This document shows positions 36,055 to 45,699 of a DNA stretch of 64,000 bases, piece by piece. Source of the stretch: Pseudomonas fluorescens (GTDB lineage: Bacteria; Pseudomonadota; Gammaproteobacteria; Pseudomonadales; Pseudomonadaceae); the NCBI RefSeq assembly GCF_002837185.1, contig NZ_KZ477997.1, positions 78,200 through 142,199 on the forward strand, in the 5' to 3' direction. A program made the translations under genes and the position numbers. Position 1 is the first letter of the stretch. Each line of letters starts with the position of its first letter. A model generated the notes under the pieces. The model saw only the letters and a list, made by a program, of their open reading frames with translations. It made no database searches and was not told where the DNA came from.

Positions 36055-38808
36055 TCAGGCGCTGACCCGCGCTTCACTGGCCAACCGCGCAATCGCCATG
36101 TCCAGTTCATCCAGTGCGGCCATGGCCTTGGCGTCGTCCTGCTTGAGCAGGGTTTCGGCGCGTTGACAGGCCGCGCGCAATTGCGGCACGCCGCAGTAGC
36201 GCGTGGCGCCATGCAGGCGATGGACGCGTTCGATCAAGGCATGATTGTCATTGGCTTCACGCGCGACCGTGATCGCCAGGCGGTCGGCTTCCAGGGAGGC
36301 CAGCAGCATGGCGAGCATGTCGGCTGCCAGGTCTGCCTTGTTGGCGGCCAGGCGCAGGCCTTCTTCATGGTCCAGCACCAGCAATTGCACGCCTGGGCCG
36401 AGGCCCTCGGGAAGGCGCTCCGGCCCTTGGTTGCGCAGGGCCAGGCCGGTCCATTTCAACACGACCTGGGCCAACTGCCGCTCGCTGATGGGTTTGGTCA
36501 GGTAATCGTCCATGCCGCTTTGCAGCAGGGCGCGTTTTTCGTTGGCCATCGCATGGGCGGTGAGGGCGACCACCGGCAGCGGCGTGCCATGGCGTTCGCT
36601 TTCCCATTGGCGAATCGCTTCGGTACTCTGGCGCCCGTCCATGCCGGGCATCTGCACGTCCATCAACACCAGATCGAAGGTTTCCTGCTTCACCGCGTCA
36701 ATCGCCGCGTAGCCGCTTTCCACGGCCTGCACCTTGGCGCCCATGTCTTCAAGCAGGGTTTGCACCAGCAACAGGTTCGCCGGGTTATCGTCCACGCACA
36801 GCACACGCGGCGCACGGCTGGACAACGGCTCGCCCGGCTCGCTGCGTGAGGGCCGCGGGCTGATCAGGTCGGCCAGGGATCGGCGCAGCTTGCGCGTACA
36901 CGCGGGCTTGGCCTGCAACTGGCTGTTGGGGTTGGGCACCGATTGGTTGAATAGCATCTGCTCGGTCGTCGGGCACAGCACCAGCACCTTGCAGCCCAGG
37001 TGTTCGAGGTCCCACAAGTGCTGGTTGAGGCGCTCGGGCGGAATGTCGTTGGCGGTGACGCCGAGCACCGCCAGGTCAATCGCCTGATCGGTCTGGTGCG
37101 CGCTGGTAATGCCGTTGGTCAGGCTTTCCAGGGTATTGAACGGGGTCACTTCCAGGCCGCAGTCTTCCAACTGATGTTGCAGGGCCTGGCGCGCCAGTTC
37201 GTGGTTCTCCAGCACGGCCACGCGGCGCCCGAGCAGCGGCGCGCTGGGCAAGTCTTCGACGTCGTCGCGGGTCTTGGGCAGGTTCAGGCTGATCCAGAAC
37301 TCCGAGCCCTCGCCCGGTGTGCTGTCGACGCCGATTTCGCCGCCCATCTGTTCGATCAGGCGCTTGGAGATCACCAGGCCCAGGCCGGTGCCACCTGGCT
37401 GGCGCGACAGCGAATTGTCCGCCTGGCTGAAGGCTTGGAACAGCGCACGCACGTCCTGGTTGGACAGGCCGATGCCGGTGTCCTGCACGCTGATGCGCAG
37501 TTGCACGCTGTCTTCCTGTTCGTCCTCGATCATCGCCCGGGCAACAATGGTGCCTTCGCGGGTGAACTTGATCGCGTTGCTGATCAGGTTGGTCAGGATC
37601 TGCTTGAGGCGCAGCGGGTCGCCCACCAGTGACAGCGGCGTGTCACGGTAGACCAGGCTGACCAGTTCGAGCTGTTTGGCGTGGGCGGCGGGAGCGAGGA
37701 TGGTCAGGGTGTCCTGCAGCAGGTCGCGCAGGTTGAAGGGCACGCTGTCGAGCACCAGTTTGCCGGCTTCGATCTTCGAGAAGTCGAGGATTTCGTTGAT
37801 GATGCCCAACAGGTTGTCGGCGGATTTTTCGATGGTGCCCAGGTAATCCAGCTGACGCGGCGACAATTCGCTTTTTTGCAGCAAGTGGGTGAAGCCCAGG
37901 ATGCCGTTGAGCGGGGTGCGGATCTCATGACTCATATTGGCCAGGAATTCCGATTTGATCCGGCTGGCTTCCAGGGCCTCCTTGCGGGCCAGGTCCAGCT
38001 CGATGTTCTGGATCTCGATGGTCTCCAGGTTCTGGCGCACATCCTCGGTGGCCTGGTCGATGCTGTGTTGCAATTCCTCCTGGGCGTTTTGCAGGGTTTC
38101 GGCCATGCGGTTGATGCCCGATGCCAGCTGATCCAGCTCCTGGCTGCCCAACGGCGGCAGGCGGGTTTCCAGGTTGCCGTCCTTGAGCTGGGCCACGGCT
38201 TGCTTGATCTGGCCGATCGGCGAATTGATGGTGCGGCTGATGCGCAGGGCCAGCGCCGCGGTGCAGATCAAGCCGATGGCGATCAGCAGCAGGCTGGCGA
38301 ACAGGCTGCGATAGCCGCGCAGCAGCATGCCGTTGTGGGACAGTTCCACCTCGACCCAGCCCAACAGGCGGTCGGACTCATCCGGAATCAGCTCGCCCGC
38401 CAGGTTGCGATGGCGGCCAAACACGGGCATGAGGTAGCGGGTGGCATCATTGCCGCTGCGCTGCAGCAGGTGCGAACTGTTGCCGGTGGGCGGTTGATTG
38501 AGCATGGTCGGACCGGCATGAGCCAGGGACGAGCGGTCCGGCGCCAGGATCGACACCGTACGCACGTCCGGTTGTTCCAGGGATTGGGTCGCGATGCGTT
38601 CCAGCAGATCCGTGTTTCTGCTGCTCAGGGCGGGCGCGACCAGCGGCGCCAACTGCTCGGCGATCATTTCGCCGCGTTGCAGCAATTGAGTCTGCAGTTC
38701 GGAGAGCTGCATCCAGGTGAAGTAGCCTCCCAACAGCAGGGCCATCAGGCTGGTCGGCAATAAAGTCAGCAACAGTACGCGGCCTTTTATCCCCATTCTT
38801 CTAAGCAC
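36055..38808 (-). CDS. gacS: hybrid sensor histidine kinase GacS
   Basis: A 917-residue membrane sensor that activates GacA and thereby the Rsm small-RNA pathway of secondary metabolism, exoenzymes and biofilm. Order: membrane helix (about 11-31), periplasmic domain, second helix (about 168-188), HAMP, HisKA with the H-box LANMSHEIRTPLNG near residue 293, and an ATPase domain with N and G boxes (NLISNAIKFT, GGTGLGLVISKRL). A receiver (LCVDDNPANLLLVQ, phosphoacceptor in VLMDVQMPGMDG) and a C-terminal Hpt (IERVHRLHGATRYC) complete it. All catalytic residues are intact. The start is GTG at 38808 behind AGGAG. gacA is not in this window. Confidence 0.97.
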   Translation of the reverse strand: MLRRMGIKGRVLLLTLLPTSLMALLLGGYFTWMQLSELQTQLLQRGEMIAEQLAPLVAPALSSRNTDLLERIATQSLEQPDVRTVSILAPDRSSLAHAGPTMLNQPPTGNSSHLLQRSGNDATRYLMPVFGRHRNLAGELIPDESDRLLGWVEVELSHNGMLLRGYRSLFASLLLIAIGLICTAALALRISRTINSPIGQIKQAVAQLKDGNLETRLPPLGSQELDQLASGINRMAETLQNAQEELQHSIDQATEDVRQNLETIEIQNIELDLARKEALEASRIKSEFLANMSHEIRTPLNGILGFTHLLQKSELSPRQLDYLGTIEKSADNLLGIINEILDFSKIEAGKLVLDSVPFNLRDLLQDTLTILAPAAHAKQLELVSLVYRDTPLSLVGDPLRLKQILTNLISNAIKFTREGTIVARAMIEDEQEDSVQLRISVQDTGIGLSNQDVRALFQAFSQADNSLSRQPGGTGLGLVISKRLIEQMGGEIGVDSTPGEGSEFWISLNLPKTRDDVEDLPSAPLLGRRVAVLENHELARQALQHQLEDCGLEVTPFNTLESLTNGITSAHQTDQAIDLAVLGVTANDIPPERLNQHLWDLEHLGCKVLVLCPTTEQMLFNQSVPNPNSQLQAKPACTRKLRRSLADLISPRPSRSEPGEPLSSRAPRVLCVDDNPANLLLVQTLLEDMGAKVQAVESGYAAIDAVKQETFDLVLMDVQMPGMDGRQSTEAIRQWESERHGTPLPVVALTAHAMANEKRALLQSGMDDYLTKPISERQLAQVVLKWTGLALRNQGPERLPEGLGPGVQLLVLDHEEGLRLAANKADLAADMLAMLLASLEADRLAITVAREANDNHALIERVHRLHGATRYCGVPQLRAACQRAETLLKQDDAKAMAALDELDMAIARLASEARVSA

Positions 38809-38916
38809 GCCACTCTCCTGCTACCACATTGATATCAATCATCCACGCAGGCATCCGGCCCACGCCACGTGCGCAGTGTAGCCATTTGCGCCCTTGGGAA
38901 TCTCGTAAATTAATGA

Positions 38917-39204
38917 CACGTCGCAATCTTCGGGCCATTCGGCGCCGACCGGCGATTGCCTGTATGGGCGGCACTGGACCGCGTGCGAGAGGGCGATCAC
39001 TGGCATATCTGGCGGGAGGATCAGGGGGGAGGCATCGATGAGGCTGACGTGAAACGTATCTTCGCGGCCATTATCCGGTTGGACGGTTCACGGCCCGGGC
39101 TTGCGCATTGCGCGCAACGCCGTGCAGCGGCGGAGTGGCCGTATCTGGGCGCAAATTCCGGGCAGGGCCTGCTGCGCGTACATCTGCACCTGCCTGCCCG
39201 TTAG
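38917..39204 (+). pseudogene. remnant of a sensor histidine kinase ATPase domain
   Basis: The open frame after the TGA at 38914 reads through a recognisable but decayed HATPase domain. REGDHWHIWREDQGGGIDEA corresponds to the Asp-x-Gly-x-Gly box with D and G shifted. DVKRIFAAIIRLDGSR matches the F box region. The second glycine box (G-x-G-L-G-L) is lost, leaving PGLAHCAQRRAAAEW, and the frame ends in LLRVHLHLPAR. A possible N-box remnant (RRNLRAIRR) lies in another frame just upstream. There is no start codon or kinase core. P. aeruginosa has the two-component genes pirR/pirS next to gacS, so this may be their relic. The rest of the 399-bp gap holds nothing I recognise. Confidence 0.6.
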
Positions 39205-39207
39205 CCC

Positions 39208-39723
39208 TCAGCGGCGGCGCAGTTTGCGTTTCTTCCACTGGTGCGCGACCCACCAGCGCCAATATCCCATGGTCAGGCAGTAGGCCAGGGCTCCCAATAC
39301 CAACCCGCAGACCACCGAGCCCAGCAGGAACGGTTGCCACATCGTGCTCAACTCGCCGCTGATCCATTCCCAGGTGAGGTTATCGGGCAGGCTGCGTGGC
39401 GGCACGTTCATCAACCAGGCGCCGGTCATGTAGGTGCAGACAAACACCACCGGCATCGTCACCGGGTTGGTCAGCCACACCAGGCTGACGGCAATCGGCA
39501 TGTTGCCGCGCACCACGATCGCCAGGATCGCGGCCAGCAACATCTGCAACGGGATGGGGATGAACGCGGCAAACAAGCCCACGGCCATGGCCCGGGCCAC
39601 CGAGTGCCGGTTCAGGTGCCAGAGGTTCGGATCATGCAGCAGGGTGCCAAGAAACTGTAATGACTTGTGTTCCCTGATACTGCTGGGGTCGGGCATGTAC
39701 CGTTTGAATAAGCGCCGGGGCAT
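39208..39723 (-). CDS. DUF2062 family membrane protein
   Basis: A 171-residue inner-membrane protein of the DUF2062 type. The conserved N-terminal part PNLWHLNRHSVARAMAVGLF leads into helices AAFIPIPLQMLLAAILAIVV, PVTMPVVFVCTYMTGAWLM and PFLLGSVVCGLVLGALAYCL. A basic tail follows (WKKRKLRRR). No function is established. It is divergent from comEC, which it commonly neighbours in pseudomonads, and its stop lies 3 bp from the kinase remnant. Confidence 0.88.
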   Translation of the reverse strand: MPRRLFKRYMPDPSSIREHKSLQFLGTLLHDPNLWHLNRHSVARAMAVGLFAAFIPIPLQMLLAAILAIVVRGNMPIAVSLVWLTNPVTMPVVFVCTYMTGAWLMNVPPRSLPDNLTWEWISGELSTMWQPFLLGSVVCGLVLGALAYCLTMGYWRWWVAHQWKKRKLRRR

Positions 39724-39834
39724 ATGGGGTCCAGGTCAGTTCGAGGGGCAAGTATGCGCGTATTCTATAAACAGAAAATTCAGACTTTGTGACAAAACAT
39801 CAAAGGCGCCCCTGGGAACTCCGGCTAAGACTGA

Positions 39835-39860
39835 ATGAATCATTGAAAGGAATGATTCAT
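39835..39860 (+). promoter_or_regulatory. hairpin enclosing the comEC ribosome site and start
   Basis: ATGAATCATT (39835-39844) and AATGATTCAT (39851-39860) are perfect reverse complements. The six-base loop GAAAGG provides the Shine-Dalgarno sequence AAAGGA, and the comEC start codon (39859-39861) begins inside the 3' arm. In RNA this would hide the initiation region. Confidence 0.6.
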
Positions 39861-42084
39861 GAGGACAGGGATGTTCGCGCTCGCGCTGGGGTTGCTGACC
39901 CTGCGCTTTCTTCCGGCGTTGCCGCCCACCGGATGGCTGTTGGCCATGCTGGTGTTGGCCTTGATGCTGCTGCCGTTTCGCACCTATCCGCTGGCGTTTT
40001 TCCTGCTGGGCTTGAGCTGGGCTTGCATCAGCGCGCAGTGGGCACTGGATGATCGATTGCGCCCGGCGCTGGACGGCGAGACGCGTTGGGTGGAGGGGCG
40101 TGTGGTCGGGTTGCCGCAACAGACGGACACCGGCGTGCGCTTTGAACTGGCTGACAGCCGGTCGCGCAAAGCCCGGCTGCCCAAGCGCATCCGTGTGTCC
40201 TGGCGCGGCGGGCCGCCGGTGCGCAGTGGGGAACGCTGGCGCTTGGCTGTCACGCTCAAGCGGCCGTCCGGCCTGCTCAATTTTCATGGCTTCGACCAAG
40301 AGGCCTGGCTGCTGGCGCAACGCATTGGGGCCACGGGCTCGGTGAAACACGGCGAGCGCTTGGCGCCGGCCCGCAACGCCTTGCGCGACAGCCTGCGTCA
40401 ACGCCTGAAGGCCGCCGATGCGCAAACCCATGAGGCCGCCCTGGCAGCGTTGGTGCTGGGTGACGGTTCCGGGCTGAGCGCAGAGCAATGGCAGGTGTTG
40501 CAAGACACCGGCACCGTGCACTTGTTAGTCATTTCCGGTCAACACATCGGCTTGCTGGCCGGGTTGATCTACGCACTGGTGGCCGGGATGGCCCGTTACG
40601 GTTGCTGGCCGCGCCACCTGCCATGGCTGCCATGGGCCTGCGGCCTGGCCTTTGCCGCAGCGCTGGGTTATGGCCTGCTGGCGGGGTTTGGCGTGCCGGT
40701 GCAGCGGGCCTGCGTGATGGTCGGTCTGGTGTTGCTATGGCGCCTGCGCTTTCGGCATCTGGGCGCGTGGTGGCCGTTGTTGCTGGCATTCAACGGCGTA
40801 CTGCTGCTAGAGCCGCTGGCCAGTCTGCAGCCGGGCTTCTGGTTGTCCTTTGCGGCGGTTGCGGTGCTGCTCCTGACGTTCGGTGGACGGCTGGGGCCAT
40901 GGAGCATCTGGCAGGCATGGACGCGTCCCCAGTGGCTGATTGCCGTCGGATTGTTTCCACTTTTGCTGGTGCTGGGTTTACCCATCAGCCTCACTGCGCC
41001 TGTGGCCAATTTGTTCGCCGTGCCCTGGATCAGTCTGGTGGTGTTGCCTCTGGCGCTGCTCGGTACGGTGCTGCTGTGGGTGCCCTCGATCGGTGACGGC
41101 CTGCTTTGGTTGGCCGGCGGGGCGTTGGAGGGGTGGTTCAAGGTGCTGACGCTGCTGGCCGGGCAGTTGCCGGCCTGGACGCCGGCCCAGGTGCCGTGGG
41201 CGTATTGGCTGGTCAGCCTGGTGGGCGCGGTGCTGCTGCTACTGCCCAAGGGGGTGCCGTTTCGGTTGCTGGGCTGGCCCATGCTGTTGCTGGCGGTGTT
41301 TCCTCCCAGGGAGTCGGTGCCCCACGGGCAGGTGATGGTGGTGCAGTTGGATGTCGGCCAGGGGCAGGCGCTGATCCTGCGCACCCGCAATCATGCGTTG
41401 CTTTACGATGCCGGGCCGCGTTCCGGGTCGGTCGATCTGGGCGCGCGTGTGGTCGTGCCGGCGCTGAAAACGTTCGGGATAGCGCGGCTCGACATGCTGC
41501 TGCTGAGCCATGCCGACGCCGATCACGCCGGTGGCGCGGCAGCTGTAGCCCGTGGTTTGCCGATCAGGCGCGTGGTAGGCGGCGAAACCGAGGGCTTGCC
41601 GGCTTTTCTGGGGACTGAACCCTGTATCAGTGGCGAGCGGTGGGAGTGGGATGGTGTGTCTTTCGCGTTGTGGCAGTGGCCTGACGCCCTGAGTGGCAAT
41701 CCAAAATCCTGTGTGTTGCAGGTGCAGGCCAATGGTGAACGGCTGCTGCTCACCGGCGATATCGACAGCGCGGCGGAGCGCGCCTTGCTTGACACGCCAC
41801 TGGCGGTGCCGACCGATTGGCTGCAAGCGCCCCATCATGGTAGCCGCAGCTCGTCCTCCAGATCCTTTGTGCAGCGGCTTGCCCCCAAGACGGTGCTGAT
41901 TTCCCGAGGCCGGGGCAACGCCTTCGGTCATCCTCATGCGCAAGTGGTAGCGCGCTATCAGGCCCAGGGCAGCCGACTATACGACAGCGCCGAACACGGG
42001 GCCGTGCGCTTTCAGTTGGGTGCCTTCCAGCCCGCCATGGTTGCGCGCAGTCAACGCCGGTTCTGGCGCGAACCGTTGCCGTAA
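39859..42084 (+). CDS. comEC: DNA internalisation competence protein ComEC/Rec2
   Basis: A 741-residue inner-membrane channel for taking up single-stranded DNA. The N-terminal helices and the DUF4131 region (about 1-190) contain an OB-like part (RWVEGRVVGLPQQTDTGVRF). The Competence domain of many helices (about 200-480) carries HLLVISGQHIGLLAGLIYAL. The C-terminal metallo-beta-lactamase-like domain (about 490-740) has the metal motif LLLSHADADHAGGAA and WLQAPHHGSRSSSS. It is intact and full length. It leads into exbB after a 109-bp gap. Confidence 0.95.
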   Translation: MRTGMFALALGLLTLRFLPALPPTGWLLAMLVLALMLLPFRTYPLAFFLLGLSWACISAQWALDDRLRPALDGETRWVEGRVVGLPQQTDTGVRFELADSRSRKARLPKRIRVSWRGGPPVRSGERWRLAVTLKRPSGLLNFHGFDQEAWLLAQRIGATGSVKHGERLAPARNALRDSLRQRLKAADAQTHEAALAALVLGDGSGLSAEQWQVLQDTGTVHLLVISGQHIGLLAGLIYALVAGMARYGCWPRHLPWLPWACGLAFAAALGYGLLAGFGVPVQRACVMVGLVLLWRLRFRHLGAWWPLLLAFNGVLLLEPLASLQPGFWLSFAAVAVLLLTFGGRLGPWSIWQAWTRPQWLIAVGLFPLLLVLGLPISLTAPVANLFAVPWISLVVLPLALLGTVLLWVPSIGDGLLWLAGGALEGWFKVLTLLAGQLPAWTPAQVPWAYWLVSLVGAVLLLLPKGVPFRLLGWPMLLLAVFPPRESVPHGQVMVVQLDVGQGQALILRTRNHALLYDAGPRSGSVDLGARVVVPALKTFGIARLDMLLLSHADADHAGGAAAVARGLPIRRVVGGETEGLPAFLGTEPCISGERWEWDGVSFALWQWPDALSGNPKSCVLQVQANGERLLLTGDIDSAAERALLDTPLAVPTDWLQAPHHGSRSSSSRSFVQRLAPKTVLISRGRGNAFGHPHAQVVARYQAQGSRLYDSAEHGAVRFQLGAFQPAMVARSQRRFWREPLP

Positions 42085-42193
42085 TCCGGCGTTACCAAAC
42101 ACCGAAGGCTGCGACAGGCCGGTCTGCGGCCAACGAACCCCGCTGCCGAACCTATATGATAAAGTGGCGCACTTTTTCGAGGGGGCATTCACT

Positions 42194-42829
42194 GTGTGGG
42201 AATTGGTCAAATCCGGCGGCTGGATGATGTTGCCGATCATCATGAGTTCCATCGCCGCACTCGGCATCGTCGCCGAACGCCTGTGGACCCTGCGCGCCAG
42301 TCGCGTCACCCCCGAGCACCTGCTGGGGCAAGTCTGGGGCTGGATCAAGAACAAACAGCTCGACAAGCAGAAGCTCAAGGAACTGCGCGCCAATTCGCCG
42401 TTGGGTGAAATCCTTGCCGCTGGCCTGGCCAACTCCAAGCATGGTCGCGAGATCATGAAAGAGTGCATCGAGGAAGCCGCCGCGCGGGTGATCCATGAAC
42501 TGGAGCGCTACATCAACGCCCTCGGCACCATCGCCGCCATGGCGCCGCTGCTCGGTTTGCTGGGCACGGTGCTGGGTATGATCGATATTTTCAGCTCGTT
42601 CATGGGCTCGGGCATGACCACCAACGCCGCGGTGCTGGCCGGTGGTATTTCCAAAGCATTGATCACCACGGCCGCGGGCCTGATGGTGGGTATCCCTTCG
42701 GTGTTCTTCCACCGCTTCCTGCAACGGCGCATCGATGAGCTGGTGGTCGGCATGGAACAGGAAGCCATCAAGCTGGTGGAAGTGGTGCAGGGCGACCGTG
42801 ATGTGGACCTGGTCGAGGGCAACGCGTGA
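42194..42829 (+). CDS. exbB: ExbB/TolQ-type proton channel protein
   Basis: A 211-residue MotA/TolQ/ExbB family protein. It has three membrane helices: SGGWMMLPIIMSSIAALGIV at the start, APLLGLLGTVLGMIDIFSSF near residue 116, and GISKALITTAAGLMVGIPS. The last two hold the conserved family residues. It is the ExbB of the comEC-exbBD-lpxK arrangement, where it supplies proton-driven energy to a TonB-like or lipid-export function. The GTG start at 42194 (VWELVKSGGWMM) fits homologues; the ATG-started longer ORF adds 58 unrelated residues. Its stop overlaps the exbD GTG (GTGA). Confidence 0.93.
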   Translation: MWELVKSGGWMMLPIIMSSIAALGIVAERLWTLRASRVTPEHLLGQVWGWIKNKQLDKQKLKELRANSPLGEILAAGLANSKHGREIMKECIEEAAARVIHELERYINALGTIAAMAPLLGLLGTVLGMIDIFSSFMGSGMTTNAAVLAGGISKALITTAAGLMVGIPSVFFHRFLQRRIDELVVGMEQEAIKLVEVVQGDRDVDLVEGNA

Positions 42830-43254
42830 AATTTCGCCGCAAGCAACGGGAAAATGTCGATATCAACCTCGCGTCACTGATTGACGTGGTGTTTATCCTG
42901 CTGCTGTTCTTTGTCGTCACCACCACGTTTACCCGGGAAACCCAGCTGCGCGTCGACTTGCCCGAAGCCGTCAGCGGCTCGCCGGCCGAAGATCAGCAGG
43001 TCAAGCAACTGGACATTGCCATCAGCGCCGATGGCGTGTTTTCGGTGAACAACCAGTTGCTGGAGAAAAACGACCTGACCAGCCTGATGGACGCCTTGCA
43101 GAAGGAATCCGGCGGCGATACCAGCCTGCCACTGTCGATCAGTGCCGACGGCAAGACCCAGCACCAGGCTGTGATTACCGCGATGGACGCCGCCGGCAAG
43201 CTCGGTTTCAGTCATCTGCGCATGACCACCGTCGAGGCGGCGAGTCCACCCTGA
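42826..43254 (+). CDS. exbD: ExbD/TolR-type biopolymer transport protein
   Basis: A 142-residue partner of ExbB with one N-terminal membrane helix. Its protonatable aspartate is in [19 protein letters not shown] (Asp near residue 21). The periplasmic part has [20 protein letters not shown] start at 42826 in a four-base overlap with exbB; its stop shares one base with the lpxK ATG. The unit is thus coupled from proton channel to lipid A kinase. Confidence 0.93.
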   Translation: MKFRRKQRENVDINLASLIDVVFILLLFFVVTTTFTRETQLRVDLPEAVSGSPAEDQQVKQLDIAISADGVFSVNNQLLEKNDLTSLMDALQKESGGDTSLPLSISADGKTQHQAVITAMDAAGKLGFSHLRMTTVEAASPP

Positions 43255-44264
43255 TGGCCATGTCCGATCGTTTGCTCAAGGCCTGGTACGCGGGCCATCC
43301 GGCGCTCGTGCTGTTACGGCCGCTGGAGTCGTTGTATCGCCGGGTCGTGCAGCGCAAGCGCGCGCGTTTCCTGGCGGGCGAGGGCGCTGTCTATCGGTCC
43401 CCGGTGCCCGTTGTGGTCGTGGGGAATATCACCGTCGGGGGCACGGGCAAGACGCCGCTGATCCTGTGGATGATCGAGCACTGCCGGCGCAATGGCTTGC
43501 GCGTGGGCGTGGTCAGTCGCGGGTATGGGGCCAAGCCGCCACAGTTGCCCTGGCGAGTCGAAGCCGATCAGAGTGCCGATGTGGCCGGCGACGAACCCTT
43601 GCTGATCGTGCAGCGCTGCGGTGTCCCGTTGATGATCGATCCGGACCGCAGCCGCGCGGTGAAAGCGCTGTTGGCCAGCGAAACCCTGGACCTGATTCTT
43701 TCCGACGACGGTCTTCAACACTATCGTCTGGCCCGCGATCTCGAACTGGTACTGATCGATGCCGCCCGCGGCCTGGGCAATCGCCGTTGCCTGCCGGCCG
43801 GGCCGTTGCGCGAGCCGGTCGAGCGCCTGCACAGCGTGGATGCGCTGCTCTATAACGGTGCCGCCGAGGACCGCGAAGACGGCTTTGCCTTTGGCCTTGC
43901 GCCTGCGGCGCTGATCAACCTGCACAGCGGCGAGCGGCAGCCGGTTACCTATTTTCCGGCAGGCCAGCAAGTACACGCGGTTGCCGGTATCGGCAACCCG
44001 CAACGTTTCTTCAATACCCTTGAAACGCTACACTGGCAGCCGATCCCCCATGCGTTTGCCGACCACGCGCCCTACAGTGCCCAGGTGTTGGATTTCACAC
44101 CGCGTTGGCCGCTGGTCATGACTGAAAAGGACGCGGTGAAGTGCCGCGCCTTCGCCCGGTCCGACTGGTGGTACCTTGCAGTGGACGCGCGGCCGTCGCC
44201 GGCGTTTGTCGCCTGGTTCGACACACAACTGATGCGCCTGCTGCCCAACCGTCTTTTGCCTTAA
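43254..44264 (+). CDS. lpxK: tetraacyldisaccharide 4'-kinase
   Basis: A 336-residue membrane-associated kinase that adds the 4'-phosphate of lipid A. The P-loop is in [18 protein letters not shown] near residue 59. The family blocks [18 protein letters not shown] and [19 protein letters not shown], with the catalytic aspartates, are intact. The ATG at 43254 overlaps the exbD stop by one base (TGATG); a second ATG two codons on is possible. Confidence 0.96.
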   Translation: MAMSDRLLKAWYAGHPALVLLRPLESLYRRVVQRKRARFLAGEGAVYRSPVPVVVVGNITVGGTGKTPLILWMIEHCRRNGLRVGVVSRGYGAKPPQLPWRVEADQSADVAGDEPLLIVQRCGVPLMIDPDRSRAVKALLASETLDLILSDDGLQHYRLARDLELVLIDAARGLGNRRCLPAGPLREPVERLHSVDALLYNGAAEDREDGFAFGLAPAALINLHSGERQPVTYFPAGQQVHAVAGIGNPQRFFNTLETLHWQPIPHAFADHAPYSAQVLDFTPRWPLVMTEKDAVKCRAFARSDWWYLAVDARPSPAFVAWFDTQLMRLLPNRLLP

Positions 44265-44288
44265 ACCGTTTATTTCCAGGAAATACTC

Positions 44289-44474
44289 ATGGACACCAAA
44301 TTGCTCGACATCCTTGCTTGCCCGATCTGCAAAGGCCCGCTCAAGCTCAGCGCCGATAAAACCGAGCTGATCAGCAAAGGTGCCGGCCTGGCTTACCCGA
44401 TCCGTGACGGGATTCCGGTGATGCTCGAGAGCGAAGCCCGCACCTTGACGACCGATGAGCGCCTGGATAAATGA
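44289..44474 (+). CDS. ycaR: Trm112-family protein YcaR
   Basis: A 61-residue zinc-ribbon-like protein. The N-terminal [14 protein letters not shown] carries the C-x-x-C pair, and [15 protein letters not shown] is the conserved second half. Eukaryotic Trm112 activates methyltransferases; the bacterial protein's partner is unknown. Fixed position between lpxK and kdsB, with a four-base overlap (ATGA) to kdsB. Confidence 0.93.
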   Translation: MDTKLLDILACPICKGPLKLSADKTELISKGAGLAYPIRDGIPVMLESEARTLTTDERLDK

Positions 44475-45235
44475 CTACCGCCTTTACCGTGGTGATTCCC
44501 TCGCGTTATGCATCGACCCGTCTGCCGGGCAAGCCGCTGCAAATGATCGGCGCCAAGCCGATGATCCAGCTGGTATGGGAACAGGCCTGCAAAAGCAGCG
44601 CCGAGCGGGTGGTGGTGGCGACTGACGATCCGCGTATCATCGAAGCCTGCAAAGGTTTCGGCGCCGAGGCGGTGCTGACCCGCGAAGACCATAATTCCGG
44701 CACCGATCGCCTGGCCGAAGTGGCTACGCAACTGGGCCTGGCGCCCGACGCCATCGTGGTGAACGTGCAAGGTGACGAGCCGTTGATCCCGCCGAGCGTC
44801 ATCGACCAGGTCGCCGCCAATCTGGCGGCCCATGGCGAAGCGCGCATGGCGACCCTGGCCGAACCGATCGAAGACATTGAAACCTTGTTCAACCCGAACG
44901 TGGTGAAGGTGGTCAGCGATATCAACGGCCTGGCCCTGACGTTCAGCCGTTCGACCCTGCCCTGGGCGCGGGATGCCTTCGCCAGCAACCCCGGCGTACT
45001 GCCGCCAGGCGTGCCGTACCGCCGCCACATCGGCATCTACGCCTATCGCGCCGGTTTCCTGCATGACTTCGTCAGCTGGGGCCCGTGCTGGTTGGAAAAC
45101 ACCGAATCCCTGGAGCAACTGCGGGCCCTGTGGCACGGCGTGCATATCCACGTGGGCGATGCGCTGGAAGCACCGCCTGCAGGCGTCGATACCCAGGAAG
45201 ACCTTGAGCGCGTCCGTCGCCTGCTGGGGGCTTGA
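44471..45235 (+). CDS. kdsB: CMP-KDO synthetase
   Basis: A 254-residue cytidylyltransferase that activates KDO for the lipopolysaccharide core. The nucleotide-binding start is [39 protein letters not shown] and [16 protein letters not shown] are family blocks. The start overlaps the ycaR stop, and the stop shares one base with the following phosphatase ATG. Confidence 0.97.
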   Translation: MTTAFTVVIPSRYASTRLPGKPLQMIGAKPMIQLVWEQACKSSAERVVVATDDPRIIEACKGFGAEAVLTREDHNSGTDRLAEVATQLGLAPDAIVVNVQGDEPLIPPSVIDQVAANLAAHGEARMATLAEPIEDIETLFNPNVVKVVSDINGLALTFSRSTLPWARDAFASNPGVLPPGVPYRRHIGIYAYRAGFLHDFVSWGPCWLENTESLEQLRALWHGVHIHVGDALEAPPAGVDTQEDLERVRRLLGA

Positions 45236-45699
45236 TGGAAGTCCTGTTTGTCTGCCTGGGCAATATCTGCCGCTCGCCCACCGCCGAAGGCGTCTTGCGC
45301 CATAAGTTGCGCGAAGCCGGCCTGGCCGATCAGGTTGAGGTGGCGTCGGCGGGGACGGGGGAGTGGCATATCGGCAACCCACCGGACCTGCGCAGCCAAC
45401 GTGCGGCGCTGGCGCGGGGCTATGACTTGTCAGCCCAGCGTGCCCAGCAGGTCTGTCGCGCCGATTTTGCGCGCTATGACCTGATCCTGGCCATGGACCA
45501 CAGCAACCTGCGCAACCTCAAAGCCATGCAGCCTGCGCAGGGTAAGGCGCAGCTGGATTTGTTCCTGCGCCGCTTCGACGGCGAAGTGGACGAGGTGCCA
45601 GACCCGTATTACGAAGGCGAACAAGGCTTTGACCGGGTGCTGGACCTGATCGAGCGCGCCTGTGATTCATTGGTGATCGAATTGAAGGGCCGGCTATGA
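45235..45699 (+). CDS. low-molecular-weight protein-tyrosine phosphatase
   Basis: A 154-residue LMW-PTP. The catalytic P-loop C-x5-R-S is VCLGNICRSPTAEGVL (residues 7-14), and the general-acid aspartate is in DEVPDPYYEGEQGFD. Such enzymes often reverse tyrosine-kinase control of polysaccharide synthesis. The location among lpxK, kdsB and murB suggests an envelope target, which is inference. The ATG at 45235 gives a one-base overlap with kdsB. Confidence 0.92.
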   Translation: MEVLFVCLGNICRSPTAEGVLRHKLREAGLADQVEVASAGTGEWHIGNPPDLRSQRAALARGYDLSAQRAQQVCRADFARYDLILAMDHSNLRNLKAMQPAQGKAQLDLFLRRFDGEVDEVPDPYYEGEQGFDRVLDLIERACDSLVIELKGRL

